Shown here in pieces: positions 6,996-14,051 of a stretch of 14,095 nucleotides of DNA. The stretch lies in assembly GCA_964452775.1 (NCBI GenBank), contig CAYVQP010000095.1, forward strand, positions 1 to 14,095. The letters run 5' to 3'. This DNA comes from JACKCB01 sp964452775. Lineage in GTDB: Bacteria; Chloroflexota; Anaerolineae; Promineifilales; Promineifilaceae. Position 1 is the stretch's first letter; each line of letters starts with the position of its first letter. The notes under the pieces were generated by a model that saw only the letters and a program-made list of their open reading frames with translations, was not told the DNA's origin and searched no databases. Both the position numbers and the translations under genes were made by a program.

Positions 6996-7142
6996 GTGAA
7001 CCTGACGACTCAACACATACACACGTTTGACGAGATTCCGTATCTTGCCACGGAGCAGGATGGGCGGGTGTTCTGGCAGGAGATGGATGTGCTGTTGGCG
7101 AGTCTTGATGAGCTTATCCAGGAACTTGAATCAGCCGAGTGA
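6996..7142 (+). pseudogene. C-terminal tail remnant of an hsdM gene
   Basis: An open stretch without a convincing start or ribosome site ends in TGA at 7140-7142. It reads VNLTT, then FDEIPYLATEQDGRVFWQEMD and a leucine-rich end LIQELESAE. It aligns with the last 45 or so residues of HsdM2 (VRRTTS, then EQDGRLFWQEMDALVEMLD). From 7053 the bases are nearly identical to hsdM2; beyond 7089 they diverge, and the final residues are different and longer. So it is the end of a related but distinct hsdM, not a copy of hsdM2. It begins 28 bases after the first lipoprotein's stop and ends 27 bases before the second lipoprotein's start, reproducing the order hsdM tail-lipoprotein seen at 5340-5483. It is the left scar of the inserted block. 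Confidence 0.8.
7053..7089 (+). repeat. 37-bp direct repeat, copy B (in hsdM tail remnant)
   Basis: Partner of 5357-5393 (36 of 37 bases identical), 1696 bases downstream, same orientation and reading frame. Recombination between copies would delete the first lipoprotein gene and give HsdM2 the alternative C-terminal tail. Confidence 0.85.
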
Positions 7143-7169
7143 TCTTGAGCATCCAAAGGAGGCGCGAAG

Positions 7170-8264
7170 GTGAGCGGCAAACGAGGTAGTATGGCCAGCC
7201 TAAAGGTACTGTGCGCTAGCATGTTGTTTGGGTTTCTAATCCTGACTGGTTGCAGTCCCTCTGGAGTGGACGAGACTTCTGAAGCGATCGTGGACATCTT
7301 TGTTTTTCCAGGTGAACCAGAACTACGCCTGTTATCAGAGGAGCCTATTCAGCAAAACAATTGTGAAGGCAGCGCCGAGACTTCACAGACCTTAACTAGA
7401 GAGCATACGGTGTTGTACTCTCTGGAACTTGGGCTCGGCATTGAGGTTTCTGCGGATGGTCGCGCCAAAATCCCTGAAATCGGGGAAGTCGGGGTCGGGG
7501 TTGAGGTCGCGGAAACTTACAAGGTGAGCTATGGTCGAGAAGTGAGTCTAAGTCGGGCAATAACCGTCGCTGCAAAAGAAGGTACCAACATTCAGCACAC
7601 TATTCGACAATATGAAGTGTGGGAGACAGGGGAGATTCTCATTGTCGCCGGCAGTATCAATAAGAGATTGCCGTATAGCTTTCGGCGCGATTTCAGTATC
7701 GAACAGTTACCACCAGCAAACATTGGTTGCCCCGCCTCAGATAGTTTGACTCGACCAGCCACTGAAAGTGTCCAATCAGCTGAGACATTGACAGGCCAGC
7801 CGCCGGAACAACCTTTGCAAGTGACTGAAGAGTCATCCACTGGTTTGACTCCGAGCCAAAGCGCGATTCGTCCCCATACAGCTTTTTCGGCCGGAGACGG
7901 GGTCTTCGCAAACGTTACTGTTTCAGATGGTCAGGCGGAACTCTCCTCGTCCGACCTAAGCACAAGTCACCAACACATACAACGGATTCGGCGTGAAGAA
8001 CAGCCATCTGGCTGCGACACGGCCTTCTATGCATCGGACAAAATCTGGGTAACAGGTACGCCAGGAATGAGGCTCACGCTTGATGGTCAGGTAGTGGGAA
8101 CGTATCGCATTGCTCCAGACTCTCATGGTTTCATGCTCGACATGAGCATTGAAGTAGGTCAGGAGATTTGTGCAGTCGATTATGGACCTGAGGGCTTCTC
8201 AATCATTTTCGGGCCGGATGTTTACTATCATTATGACAGCTATTGCCATAGGGGCTTCTGCTAA
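7170..8264 (+). CDS. Lipoprotein related to the upstream one; function unknown
   Basis: A 364-residue exported lipoprotein. I use GTG 7170 because a strong AGGAGG (7157-7162) lies seven bases before it. The signal peptide has K4/R5, a hydrophobic stretch and the lipobox LTGC (Cys28). Residues about 65-180 are built of long alternating beta strands: QQNNCEG, then VLYSLELGLGIEVSADG, GEVGVGVEVAETYKVSYGRE, SLSRAITVAAKEGTNIQHTI and YEVWETGEI, with a later LPYSFRRDF. The N-C pair, the GIG strand and EVW-x-x-G are shared with the first lipoprotein, so I consider them paralogues in this region. The strand pattern is reminiscent of aerolysin/ETX-type stalks, but this is a weak resemblance. A Ser/Thr/Gln-rich linker (about 190-235) leads to a C-terminal domain with five Cys not found in the first protein. 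It lacks the LecA-like domain. Confidence 0.72.
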   Translation: MSGKRGSMASLKVLCASMLFGFLILTGCSPSGVDETSEAIVDIFVFPGEPELRLLSEEPIQQNNCEGSAETSQTLTREHTVLYSLELGLGIEVSADGRAKIPEIGEVGVGVEVAETYKVSYGREVSLSRAITVAAKEGTNIQHTIRQYEVWETGEILIVAGSINKRLPYSFRRDFSIEQLPPANIGCPASDSLTRPATESVQSAETLTGQPPEQPLQVTEESSTGLTPSQSAIRPHTAFSAGDGVFANVTVSDGQAELSSSDLSTSHQHIQRIRREEQPSGCDTAFYASDKIWVTGTPGMRLTLDGQVVGTYRIAPDSHGFMLDMSIEVGQEICAVDYGPEGFSIIFGPDVYYHYDSYCHRGFC

Positions 8265-8435
8265 GCAACAGTCACCAGTGACCATGCCCGCGAGTGTCTG
8301 AGGGAAGTGGAGGTCGCCTGTTTCGTTTCGGCACATAGCGACATTTCTCTTAAGCATTTGAAGGCAGCTCGGTTGAAGCCATCTGTCAAGCCTCCAGAAG
8401 TTGGACGTCCCAGCGAGGTTTCGAAGTAGGACACA

Positions 8436-8747
8436 ATGAGCGAACTTGAGGAGAGATTTCACGAAGCGATGGTCGAGATTTACCGGGCGGCCCTGCGCGA
8501 GTGCAATTACAAGGCGACTTACTTCTTGCGGATGGTCGAGCAAGACGGCGGCGTGAAGGCGGCGAAGCGGCTGCTGGCCGGCCACGACCCGCAGAGCGGC
8601 TTCACCACACTTTGGGAGTGCAAGCGGCTGGACCTGACCGTCGAGGCGCACGTAATCAGGCCGGAGTACGCCGAGCTATTTACGGCCGATGAAATCGATT
8701 CGGCCCGGCGGCGGCTGACCGACTACGGATACAAATTCGACGTATGA
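8436..8747 (+). CDS. Small conserved protein coupled to hsdS
   Basis: A 103-residue soluble protein, mostly helical and acidic/basic, with conserved-looking cores YRAALRECNYKATYFLRMV, GGVKAAKRLLAG and SGFTTLWECKRLDLTVEAHV, ending in a second helix pair ELFTADEIDSARRRLTDYGY. I recall this pattern (FTTLWE..RLDLTVEA, then LF..EE...A..RL..YGY) as a widespread unnamed bacterial family, sometimes beside R-M genes. No catalytic motif is visible. The GC-rich codon use resembles hsdM. Its TGA overlaps the hsdS start in ATGA (8744-8747), so the two are made together. A role in helping or modulating the R-M enzyme is an inference from position only. The 171 bases between the second lipoprotein and this gene hold no other gene I can support. 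Confidence 0.78.
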   Translation: MSELEERFHEAMVEIYRAALRECNYKATYFLRMVEQDGGVKAAKRLLAGHDPQSGFTTLWECKRLDLTVEAHVIRPEYAELFTADEIDSARRRLTDYGYKFDV

Positions 8748-9919
8748 GTGACCACAGCGATTGGAGGCGCGTCCGCTTTGGCGACGTGGTCCGGCAGGTC
8801 AAAGAGAGGGTAGACCCGCAATCATCAGAGTTGGCCCGCTACATTGCCGGCGAGCACATGGACACTGACGATCTGCGCATTCGACGCTGGGGCGAAATCA
8901 CTGACGACTACCTGGGTCCGGCTTTCCACATGAGGTTTAGGCGGGGGCAAGTGCTTTACGGTTCGCGCCGAACCTATCTGCGGAAGGTAGCAGTACCGGA
9001 TTTTGAGGGTATTTGCGCCAACACCACCTTCGTTCTGGAACCTATGGACCCAACCGACTTGCTTCCAGACATGCTTCCGTTCATCATGCAGACCGAGGCG
9101 TTTCACGACCACTCAATCAAGCAGTCGAAAGGCTCGGTCAATCCTTATGTCAACTTCTCCGACCTGGCATGGTACGAGTTTGCGCTGCCGCCGGTGGAGG
9201 AGCAGCGCCGGATTGCAGAGCTTCTTTCCGCATCCTGGAACAGCGTTGAGCAGCATCTCCTATCAGAAGTGGCGCTTTCAAGCTGTGAGATTGCCTTTCT
9301 CAATGAGTCAGTACGAGAGTTGCAGCGCACAATGCACATGGCACCTCTTGCAAACTTGCTTAGCGGTATTCCAGAAAGCGGTTGCTCCGCGCCGCCAAGC
9401 ACAAAGTACTCAGGACATTGGGTACTTGCGCTGAATGCCCTGTCCAGCTTTGGATATGTGGAGGGTCAGCTCAAGCCAGTGGAGCCAACCTCAGAAATGA
9501 GGGCTGCGCTACTGACTTCTGGTGACCTTCTGATTTCAAGGTCAAACACACGCGAGAGAGTTGGATTCGTTGGAATATACAACGGAGAGTACGATGGGTC
9601 AGTGTCGTTTCCTGATACCATGATGCGGATTCGCCCTAATCTTGAACTGATTTCAGGCCAATTTCTGGAAATGCTCCTTCAGTCGTCTCCAATACGGCAG
9701 AAAATCATGACGATTGCAGCAGGGACAAGCGCCAGCATGAAGAAGATTAATCGGCAGACATTATTAGGAATTAGGCTGCCGCTCGTTGAACAACACGAAC
9801 AGGAGGCGATGCTAGAGAACAGGAAGTTTCTGCGATTTCAGCGAACGACTCTGGCCGCGCGAGGTAGACAGGCGAGCAAGTTACACAGGCAACTGCTCCA
9901 AACAACACTAGGACAGTGA
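8744..9919 (+). CDS. hsdS: Type I restriction-modification specificity subunit HsdS
   Basis: The DNA-recognition subunit, 391 residues with the usual two target recognition domains (TRDs). TRD1 begins WRRVRFGDVV and includes RRGQVLYGSRRTYLRKVAV and NPYVNFSDLAWYEFALPPVEEQRRIAELL, which ends in the first conserved helix. TRD2 starts near residue 200 and includes SGDLLISRSNTRERVG and MKKINRQTLLGIRLPLVEQHEQE, leading to the second helix. Both halves are complete, so a two-part (bipartite) target is expected; the site cannot be read from sequence. The start is set by the ATGA overlap with the small upstream gene. The second half (from about 9290) uses visibly more A/T than the first, which fits the common exchange of TRDs by recombination. 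The natural next gene, hsdR, is represented 10 bases downstream only by a truncated head. Confidence 0.95.
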   Translation: MSDHSDWRRVRFGDVVRQVKERVDPQSSELARYIAGEHMDTDDLRIRRWGEITDDYLGPAFHMRFRRGQVLYGSRRTYLRKVAVPDFEGICANTTFVLEPMDPTDLLPDMLPFIMQTEAFHDHSIKQSKGSVNPYVNFSDLAWYEFALPPVEEQRRIAELLSASWNSVEQHLLSEVALSSCEIAFLNESVRELQRTMHMAPLANLLSGIPESGCSAPPSTKYSGHWVLALNALSSFGYVEGQLKPVEPTSEMRAALLTSGDLLISRSNTRERVGFVGIYNGEYDGSVSFPDTMMRIRPNLELISGQFLEMLLQSSPIRQKIMTIAAGTSASMKKINRQTLLGIRLPLVEQHEQEAMLENRKFLRFQRTTLAARGRQASKLHRQLLQTTLGQ

Positions 9920-9929
9920 GGCCAATGCG

Positions 9930-10112
9930 ATGAGCACATTTGATGAGGCTAACTCCGTTGAGCACTTTGTGCGCGACTTACTGTGCGGCAAGCAACCGGC
10001 TATCACGGTAGTCGCCGAAACCCCGCCGGCCTACCACGCCGGCGTCAGCAACCAGGGCGCCGGTTGGCAGTCTGCCCGGCCATGGACGCCGGCCCGGAGT
10101 CCGCGAGAATAA
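9930..10112 (+). pseudogene. 5' head remnant of an hsdR gene
   Basis: Sixty codons from ATG 9930. The first 48 or so match the N-terminus of the full HsdR encoded at 10889: EANSVEHFVRDLLCGKQPA versus EANAVEHFVRDLLCGKQPA, then AETPPAYHAG and QGAGWQ. After GAGWQ similarity is lost and the frame ends in TAA. Many third-position differences from the intact gene show it is the start of a divergent hsdR allele rather than a fresh duplication. It starts 10 bases after the hsdS stop, the usual hsdS-hsdR junction, so it marks where this hsdS lineage's own hsdR once began. It is the right scar of the inserted block. A 60-residue HsdR N-terminal peptide is very unlikely to have a function. Confidence 0.88.
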
Positions 10113-10153
10113 ACGGCCAACTATCGGATATACTTTAGGGTGGAGGTGATGCA

Positions 10154-10405
10154 ATGTCCACTATTACAGTCGAAGTACCCGAGCAGGTGCAGCAGGCGCT
10201 GAATCGAACCCAGGGCGAAATCAGCCGAGATGTCCGGCTATACGCTGCGCTCATGCTCTACCAGCTGGGCAAGCTCTCCAGCGGTATGGCCAGTCAGTTA
10301 GCCGGCATTCCCCGGGTGGAGTTCCTATATCTTTGCGGCGAGTACGGCATCTCCGTCTTCCAGTACACGCCGGAGGAGTTAGAAGCCGAGCTGGCAGATG
10401 GCTGA
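10154..10405 (+). CDS. UPF0175 family protein, probable antitoxin
   Basis: An 83-residue protein matching UPF0175: an N-terminal strand (STITVEVPEQV) and then a helix-turn-helix-like region with the family pattern LYQLGKLSSGMASQLAGIPR and VEFLYLCGEYGISV, closing with an acidic PEELEAEL. UPF0175 proteins are typically small DNA-binding partners encoded just before DUF3368 PIN-like proteins, exactly as here. The start at 10154 has an excellent GGAGGTGAT (10143-10151). A possible TATACT (10129-10134) lies upstream but lacks a good -35. It overlaps the downstream gene by 8 bases. The antitoxin role is inferred from pairing. Confidence 0.85.
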   Translation: MSTITVEVPEQVQQALNRTQGEISRDVRLYAALMLYQLGKLSSGMASQLAGIPRVEFLYLCGEYGISVFQYTPEELEAELADG

Positions 10406-10889
10406 TGCGATCATTTGTGATGCGACGGTCTGGCTCTACCTGGGTCTCCTAAGTCAGGTCGACCTGCTAAATCGCCTCTACGACCGGGTCATTACCACGG
10501 AGACGGTTTGCCGGGAGTTGGACGCCGGTCGTTTGAATCGCCAGAACATTCTTGACCCCCGCCATCTGCCGTGGGTCACGCTTGTCGAAGCGGAAGCACA
10601 ATCCATTGCCGCTTTACCGGAGAATCGTCTCGGTCCTGGTGAGCAATCCATACTGGCCTATGCGCTGGATCATCACATTCCTATCGTTGGCCTGGATGAT
10701 CGCCAGGCGCGCGAGTTTGCCGGTCGGCTGGGCCTACACGTGATCGGCACAGTCGGGCTCTTGCTCAAGGCAAGGCGCGACGGTCTCTTGATGTCGTTGC
10801 GGCCGCTGCTGACCCAATTGCGGCAAGAAGGCTTCTACCTCAGCGAATCGCTTGAGGAGTTTGCCTTGCGCCAGGCGAACGAGGCGTGA
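10398..10889 (+). CDS. DUF3368 PIN-like protein, probable toxin
   Basis: A 163-residue PIN-like protein. Residues arranged as in PIN nucleases are D8 (IICDATVWLYL), E40 (ETVCRELDAG), E82 (LGPGEQSILAYAL) and D100/D101 (IVGLDDRQAREFAGRLG), followed by GTVGLLLKARRDGLL, a hallmark of DUF3368. The first motif has CDAT in place of the usual SDSS/SDTS, a mild deviation. In VapC-like PIN proteins these acids bind metal and cleave RNA; that activity is predicted here, not seen. It pairs with the UPF0175 gene before it and its TGA overlaps the hsdR ATG (TGATG, 10887-10891), so hsdR translation would depend on this module's message. The pair plus hsdR probably moved as one block. Confidence 0.83.
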   Translation: MADAIICDATVWLYLGLLSQVDLLNRLYDRVITTETVCRELDAGRLNRQNILDPRHLPWVTLVEAEAQSIAALPENRLGPGEQSILAYALDHHIPIVGLDDRQAREFAGRLGLHVIGTVGLLLKARRDGLLMSLRPLLTQLRQEGFYLSESLEEFALRQANEA

Positions 10890-13873
10890 TGACCCATTTC
10901 ACCGAAGCCAACGCAGTCGAGCACTTTGTCCGGGACCTGCTCTGCGGCAAGCAACCGGCCGTCGCCGTCCTCGCCGAAACCGCGCCCGTCTATCACGCCG
11001 GCGGCAGTAAGCAGGGCGCCGGCTGGCAATTCGCCCCCGCCGCCGCCCTCCCGCGCCAGCTCACCGACGTCTTCGTCGAAGCCTACCTCCGCGACGCCCT
11101 CATCCGCCTCAACCCCGATATCGCCGCCGATCCCCACCGCGCCGATGAAGTCATCCACAAGCTGCGCGCCATCGTCCTCAGCGTGCGTAGCGACGGCCTC
11201 ATCCGCGCCAACGAGGAGTTCACCGCCTGGCTGCGCGGCGAGCGCTCCATGCCCTTCGGCCCAAACCACCAGCACGTCACCGTCCGCCTGATTGACTTCG
11301 ACGACCTCTCCCAGAACCACTTTCTGGTCGCCACGCAGTACAAATTCCGCGTTGGGCCGGTGGAGCGCCGCGCCGACCTGGTCCTGCTGGTCAACGGCCT
11401 GCCCCTGGTCATTGTCGAGGCCAAATCGCCCGTCCGCCAGTCGGTTAGCTGGTTCGACGGGGCGCTGCAGATTCACGACGACTACGAGCGCCATGTGCCC
11501 GAGCTGTTCGCCCCCAACGTCTTCAGTCTGGCCACCGAGGGCAAGGAGCTGCGCTACGGGGCGGTGCGCATGCCCGTCGAGCTGTGGGGCCCCTGGCGGC
11601 CAGAGGACGTCAAGTTCGGCGGCACGTTGGTGGACATCAAGAAGGCCATTACCTCCCTGTTGCGGCCGGAGGTAGTGCTCGATATCCTGGCCCACTTCAC
11701 CCTCTTCGCTACCGACAAGAAGAAGCGCCGCCTGAAAATCGTCTGCCGCTACCAGCAATACGAGGCCGCCAACGCCATTGTCGAGCGCGTGCTCGCCGGC
11801 GGACCGCGTAAGGGGTTGATCTGGCACTTTCAAGGCTCCGGCAAATCGTTGCTGATGGTCTTCGCTGCCCAGAAGCTGCGCCTGCAACCGGCGCTGAAGA
11901 ACCCCGCCGTGCTCATCGTCGTGGACCGCATTGACCTGGACGCGCAGATCAGCGCCACCTTCCACGCCACGGACATCCCCAACCTGGTCAAGGCCGAATC
12001 GCGCGAGACCCTGGAAAAGTTGCTCACCCAGGACACCCGCAAGGTGATCATCACCACCATCTTCAAGTTCGCCGAGGCTGAAGGCGTGCTCAACGAACGC
12101 GACAATATCATCGTCATGGTGGACGAAGCCCACCGCACCCAGGAAGGGGACCTGGGCATGAAGATGCGCGCCGCCCTGCCCAACGCCTTCCTCTTCGGCC
12201 TGACCGGCACGCCCATCAACCGCGCCGACCGCAACACCTTCTACGCCTTCGGGGCCGTTGAGGACCCCAACATGTACATGAGCCGCTATGGCTTCGAAGA
12301 GTCCATCCGCGACGGGGCCACCCTGCCCCTGCACTTCGAGCCGCGCCTGGTCGAGCTGCACATTGACCGCGACGCCATTGACCGCGCCTACCTGGAGCTA
12401 ACCGGCGGCCTCTCCGACCTGGAGCGCGAGCAATTGTCCCAGGCCGCCGCCCGCATGGCCGTGCTGGTCAAGGCGCCGGGGCGGGTGGACCGCATTTGCG
12501 CCGACATCGCCCATCACTTCCAGGAGACCGTGCAGCCCAACGGCTTTAAGGCGATGGTGGTCACCTATGACCAGGAAAGCTGCCTTAGCTACAAGGAGGC
12601 CCTCGACCGCCATCTGGAGCCGGAGGCCAGCGAGATTGTCATCTCCGTCTCCGGCAAGGAGCGCGAAGACAAACGCTACCGCCCCTACAAGCGCGACCGC
12701 GACAGCGAAGAGAAGCTGCTCGACCGCTTCCGCGACCCCAACGACCCCCTGCAAATCCTGGTGGTCACCGCCAAGCTGCTCACCGGCTTCGACGCCCCCA
12801 TCCTGCAGGCCATGTACCTGGACAAGCCGCTGCGCAATCACACCCTGCTGCAGGCCATCACCCGCACCAACCGCACCTACGGCAACAAGAAATCGCACGG
12901 CCTGATTGTTGACTACCTGGGCGTATTCGACGAAGTCGCCCGCTCGCTGGAATTCGACGAAGAGGGCTTCCGGCAGGTCGTCTCCGACATCGCCAACCTG
13001 AAGGTCCGCCTGCCGGGGGCGCTGGACAATTGCCTGGCCTACTTCCCCGGCGTGGACCGCGCCCTGGAAGGCTATGAAGGTCTGATGGCCGCCCAGGATT
13101 GCCTGCCCAACAACGATGTGCGCGACCATTTCGCCGCCGATTACAGCTATCTCTCGCGCCTGTGGGAAGCCGTCTCGCCGGACCCCATGCTCAGCCAGTA
13201 TGAAAGCGACTACCGCTGGCTGTCGCAGGTATACGTCTCCGTTCAGCCCACCACCGGCGCCGGCGCGCTCATCTGGCACGCCCTCGGCGCGAAGACCATT
13301 GACCTCATCCACCAGCACGTCCATGTGGGGGCCGTCCGCGATGACCTGGAGCGCATCATCCTCGATGCCGAGCTGCTGGAGGCCGTCCTGGGTTCGCCGG
13401 ACCCGGGGACGAAGGCGAAGGAAATCGAAATCAAAGTCGCCCAACGCTTGCGCCGGCACATGGGCAATCCCCGCTACCGCGCTCTTTCCGAACGGCTGGA
13501 GTCGTTGAAGGAGCGCCACGAACAGGGCCAGTTGCACAGCATCGAATTCCTCAAGCAGTTGCTCGACCTGGCCCGCGACCTGCTGGAGACCGAACAGGAG
13601 ACGCCGCCGGAGGAGGACGAGGACCGCGGCAAAGCGGCCCTCACCGAGCTGTTTGAGGCCGTGCGCACCGAGGAGACGCCGATCGTCGTCGAGCGCATTG
13701 TCGCCGACATAGACGAGATCGTGCGCGTCGTCCGCTTTGACGGCTGGCAGACCACCTCCGCCGGCGAGCGTGAAGTGAAGAAAGCCCTCCGCCGCACCCT
13801 CTTCAAATACCGGCTGCACCAGGAGCAGGAGCTGTTCGAGAAGGCATACGGGTATATCCGGCTGTACTATTAA
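10889..13873 (+). CDS. hsdR: Type I restriction-modification restriction/translocase subunit HsdR
   Basis: The motor and nuclease subunit, 994 residues, complete. The N-terminal nuclease domain shows the PD-(D/E)xK signature: D163 (RADLVLL) with E177 and K179 (EAK). The superfamily 2 helicase part has a Walker A-like FQGSGKSLL (K319), DEAH at 412-415, LTGTP at 438-442 and motif VI QAITRTNR at 655-662. The C-terminal helical region ends KALRRTLFKYRL then ELFEKAYGYIRLYY, the usual HsdR end, so it is not truncated. I choose ATG 10889 over GTG 10886 because the truncated head at 9930 starts at the same alignment point and because it overlaps the previous stop. It cuts unmodified DNA after ATP-driven translocation, with HsdM and HsdS. 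Codon use is strongly GC-biased, unlike the head remnant and hsdS second half. Confidence 0.96.
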   Translation: MTHFTEANAVEHFVRDLLCGKQPAVAVLAETAPVYHAGGSKQGAGWQFAPAAALPRQLTDVFVEAYLRDALIRLNPDIAADPHRADEVIHKLRAIVLSVRSDGLIRANEEFTAWLRGERSMPFGPNHQHVTVRLIDFDDLSQNHFLVATQYKFRVGPVERRADLVLLVNGLPLVIVEAKSPVRQSVSWFDGALQIHDDYERHVPELFAPNVFSLATEGKELRYGAVRMPVELWGPWRPEDVKFGGTLVDIKKAITSLLRPEVVLDILAHFTLFATDKKKRRLKIVCRYQQYEAANAIVERVLAGGPRKGLIWHFQGSGKSLLMVFAAQKLRLQPALKNPAVLIVVDRIDLDAQISATFHATDIPNLVKAESRETLEKLLTQDTRKVIITTIFKFAEAEGVLNERDNIIVMVDEAHRTQEGDLGMKMRAALPNAFLFGLTGTPINRADRNTFYAFGAVEDPNMYMSRYGFEESIRDGATLPLHFEPRLVELHIDRDAIDRAYLELTGGLSDLEREQLSQAAARMAVLVKAPGRVDRICADIAHHFQETVQPNGFKAMVVTYDQESCLSYKEALDRHLEPEASEIVISVSGKEREDKRYRPYKRDRDSEEKLLDRFRDPNDPLQILVVTAKLLTGFDAPILQAMYLDKPLRNHTLLQAITRTNRTYGNKKSHGLIVDYLGVFDEVARSLEFDEEGFRQVVSDIANLKVRLPGALDNCLAYFPGVDRALEGYEGLMAAQDCLPNNDVRDHFAADYSYLSRLWEAVSPDPMLSQYESDYRWLSQVYVSVQPTTGAGALIWHALGAKTIDLIHQHVHVGAVRDDLERIILDAELLEAVLGSPDPGTKAKEIEIKVAQRLRRHMGNPRYRALSERLESLKERHEQGQLHSIEFLKQLLDLARDLLETEQETPPEEDEDRGKAALTELFEAVRTEETPIVVERIVADIDEIVRVVRFDGWQTTSAGEREVKKALRRTLFKYRLHQEQELFEKAYGYIRLYY

Positions 13874-13883
13874 GGGGGTGGAT

Positions 13884-14027
13884 GAGACCGCCAAAAAACG
13901 GGGGCAAACTTAACGAGCTCCGTCAGGAGTCAATGAGTAACAACGTCATCGCTTTCGAGGCGTCCATTACGTGTGGCCCGTGAGTTACCCTGGTGACCTC
14001 CAGTAGCCCCTGGTTTTTGGTGGTCTC
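13884..14027. repeat. Imperfect inverted repeat, 22-bp arms
   Basis: Bases 13884-13905 (starting GAGACCGCC) and 14006-14027 (ending GGTGGTCTC) are reverse complements at 19 of 22 positions, about 100 bases apart. The size and ends recall a small non-autonomous mobile element, but no target duplication is seen. It may instead be a folded 3' end of the operon transcript. Confidence 0.45.
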
Positions 14028-14051
14028 CCCTGTTCAGAGACCAATTTTTTT
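14021..14051 (+). terminator. Intrinsic terminator-like hairpin after hsdR
   Basis: TGGTCTC (14021-14027) pairs perfectly with GAGACCA (14037-14043) over a 9-base loop, followed by one A and then seven T (14045-14051). The stem is short but the T-run is good. It lies about 150 bases past the hsdR stop and shares its left arm with the larger inverted repeat. Confidence 0.55.

Noticed and set aside
6996..7142. hsdM tail remnant as a small independent gene starting with GTG
   Set aside because: No ribosome binding site precedes the GTG and the product matches only the end of HsdM, with no domain of its own.
10129..10134. TATACT as promoter of the UPF0175 gene
   Set aside because: No acceptable -35 at the proper distance (AGAATA at best), so I do not list it as a feature.
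10835..13894. Two very long minus-strand open frames opposite hsdR
   Set aside because: They mirror the GC-rich third positions of hsdR, have low-complexity Val/Gly/Ala-rich products with no recognisable domain, and lie exactly over a clear hsdR.
13884..14027. Calling the inverted repeat a definite MITE
   Set aside because: Arms match 19 of 22 but no flanking target duplication is visible and only one copy is in the window.
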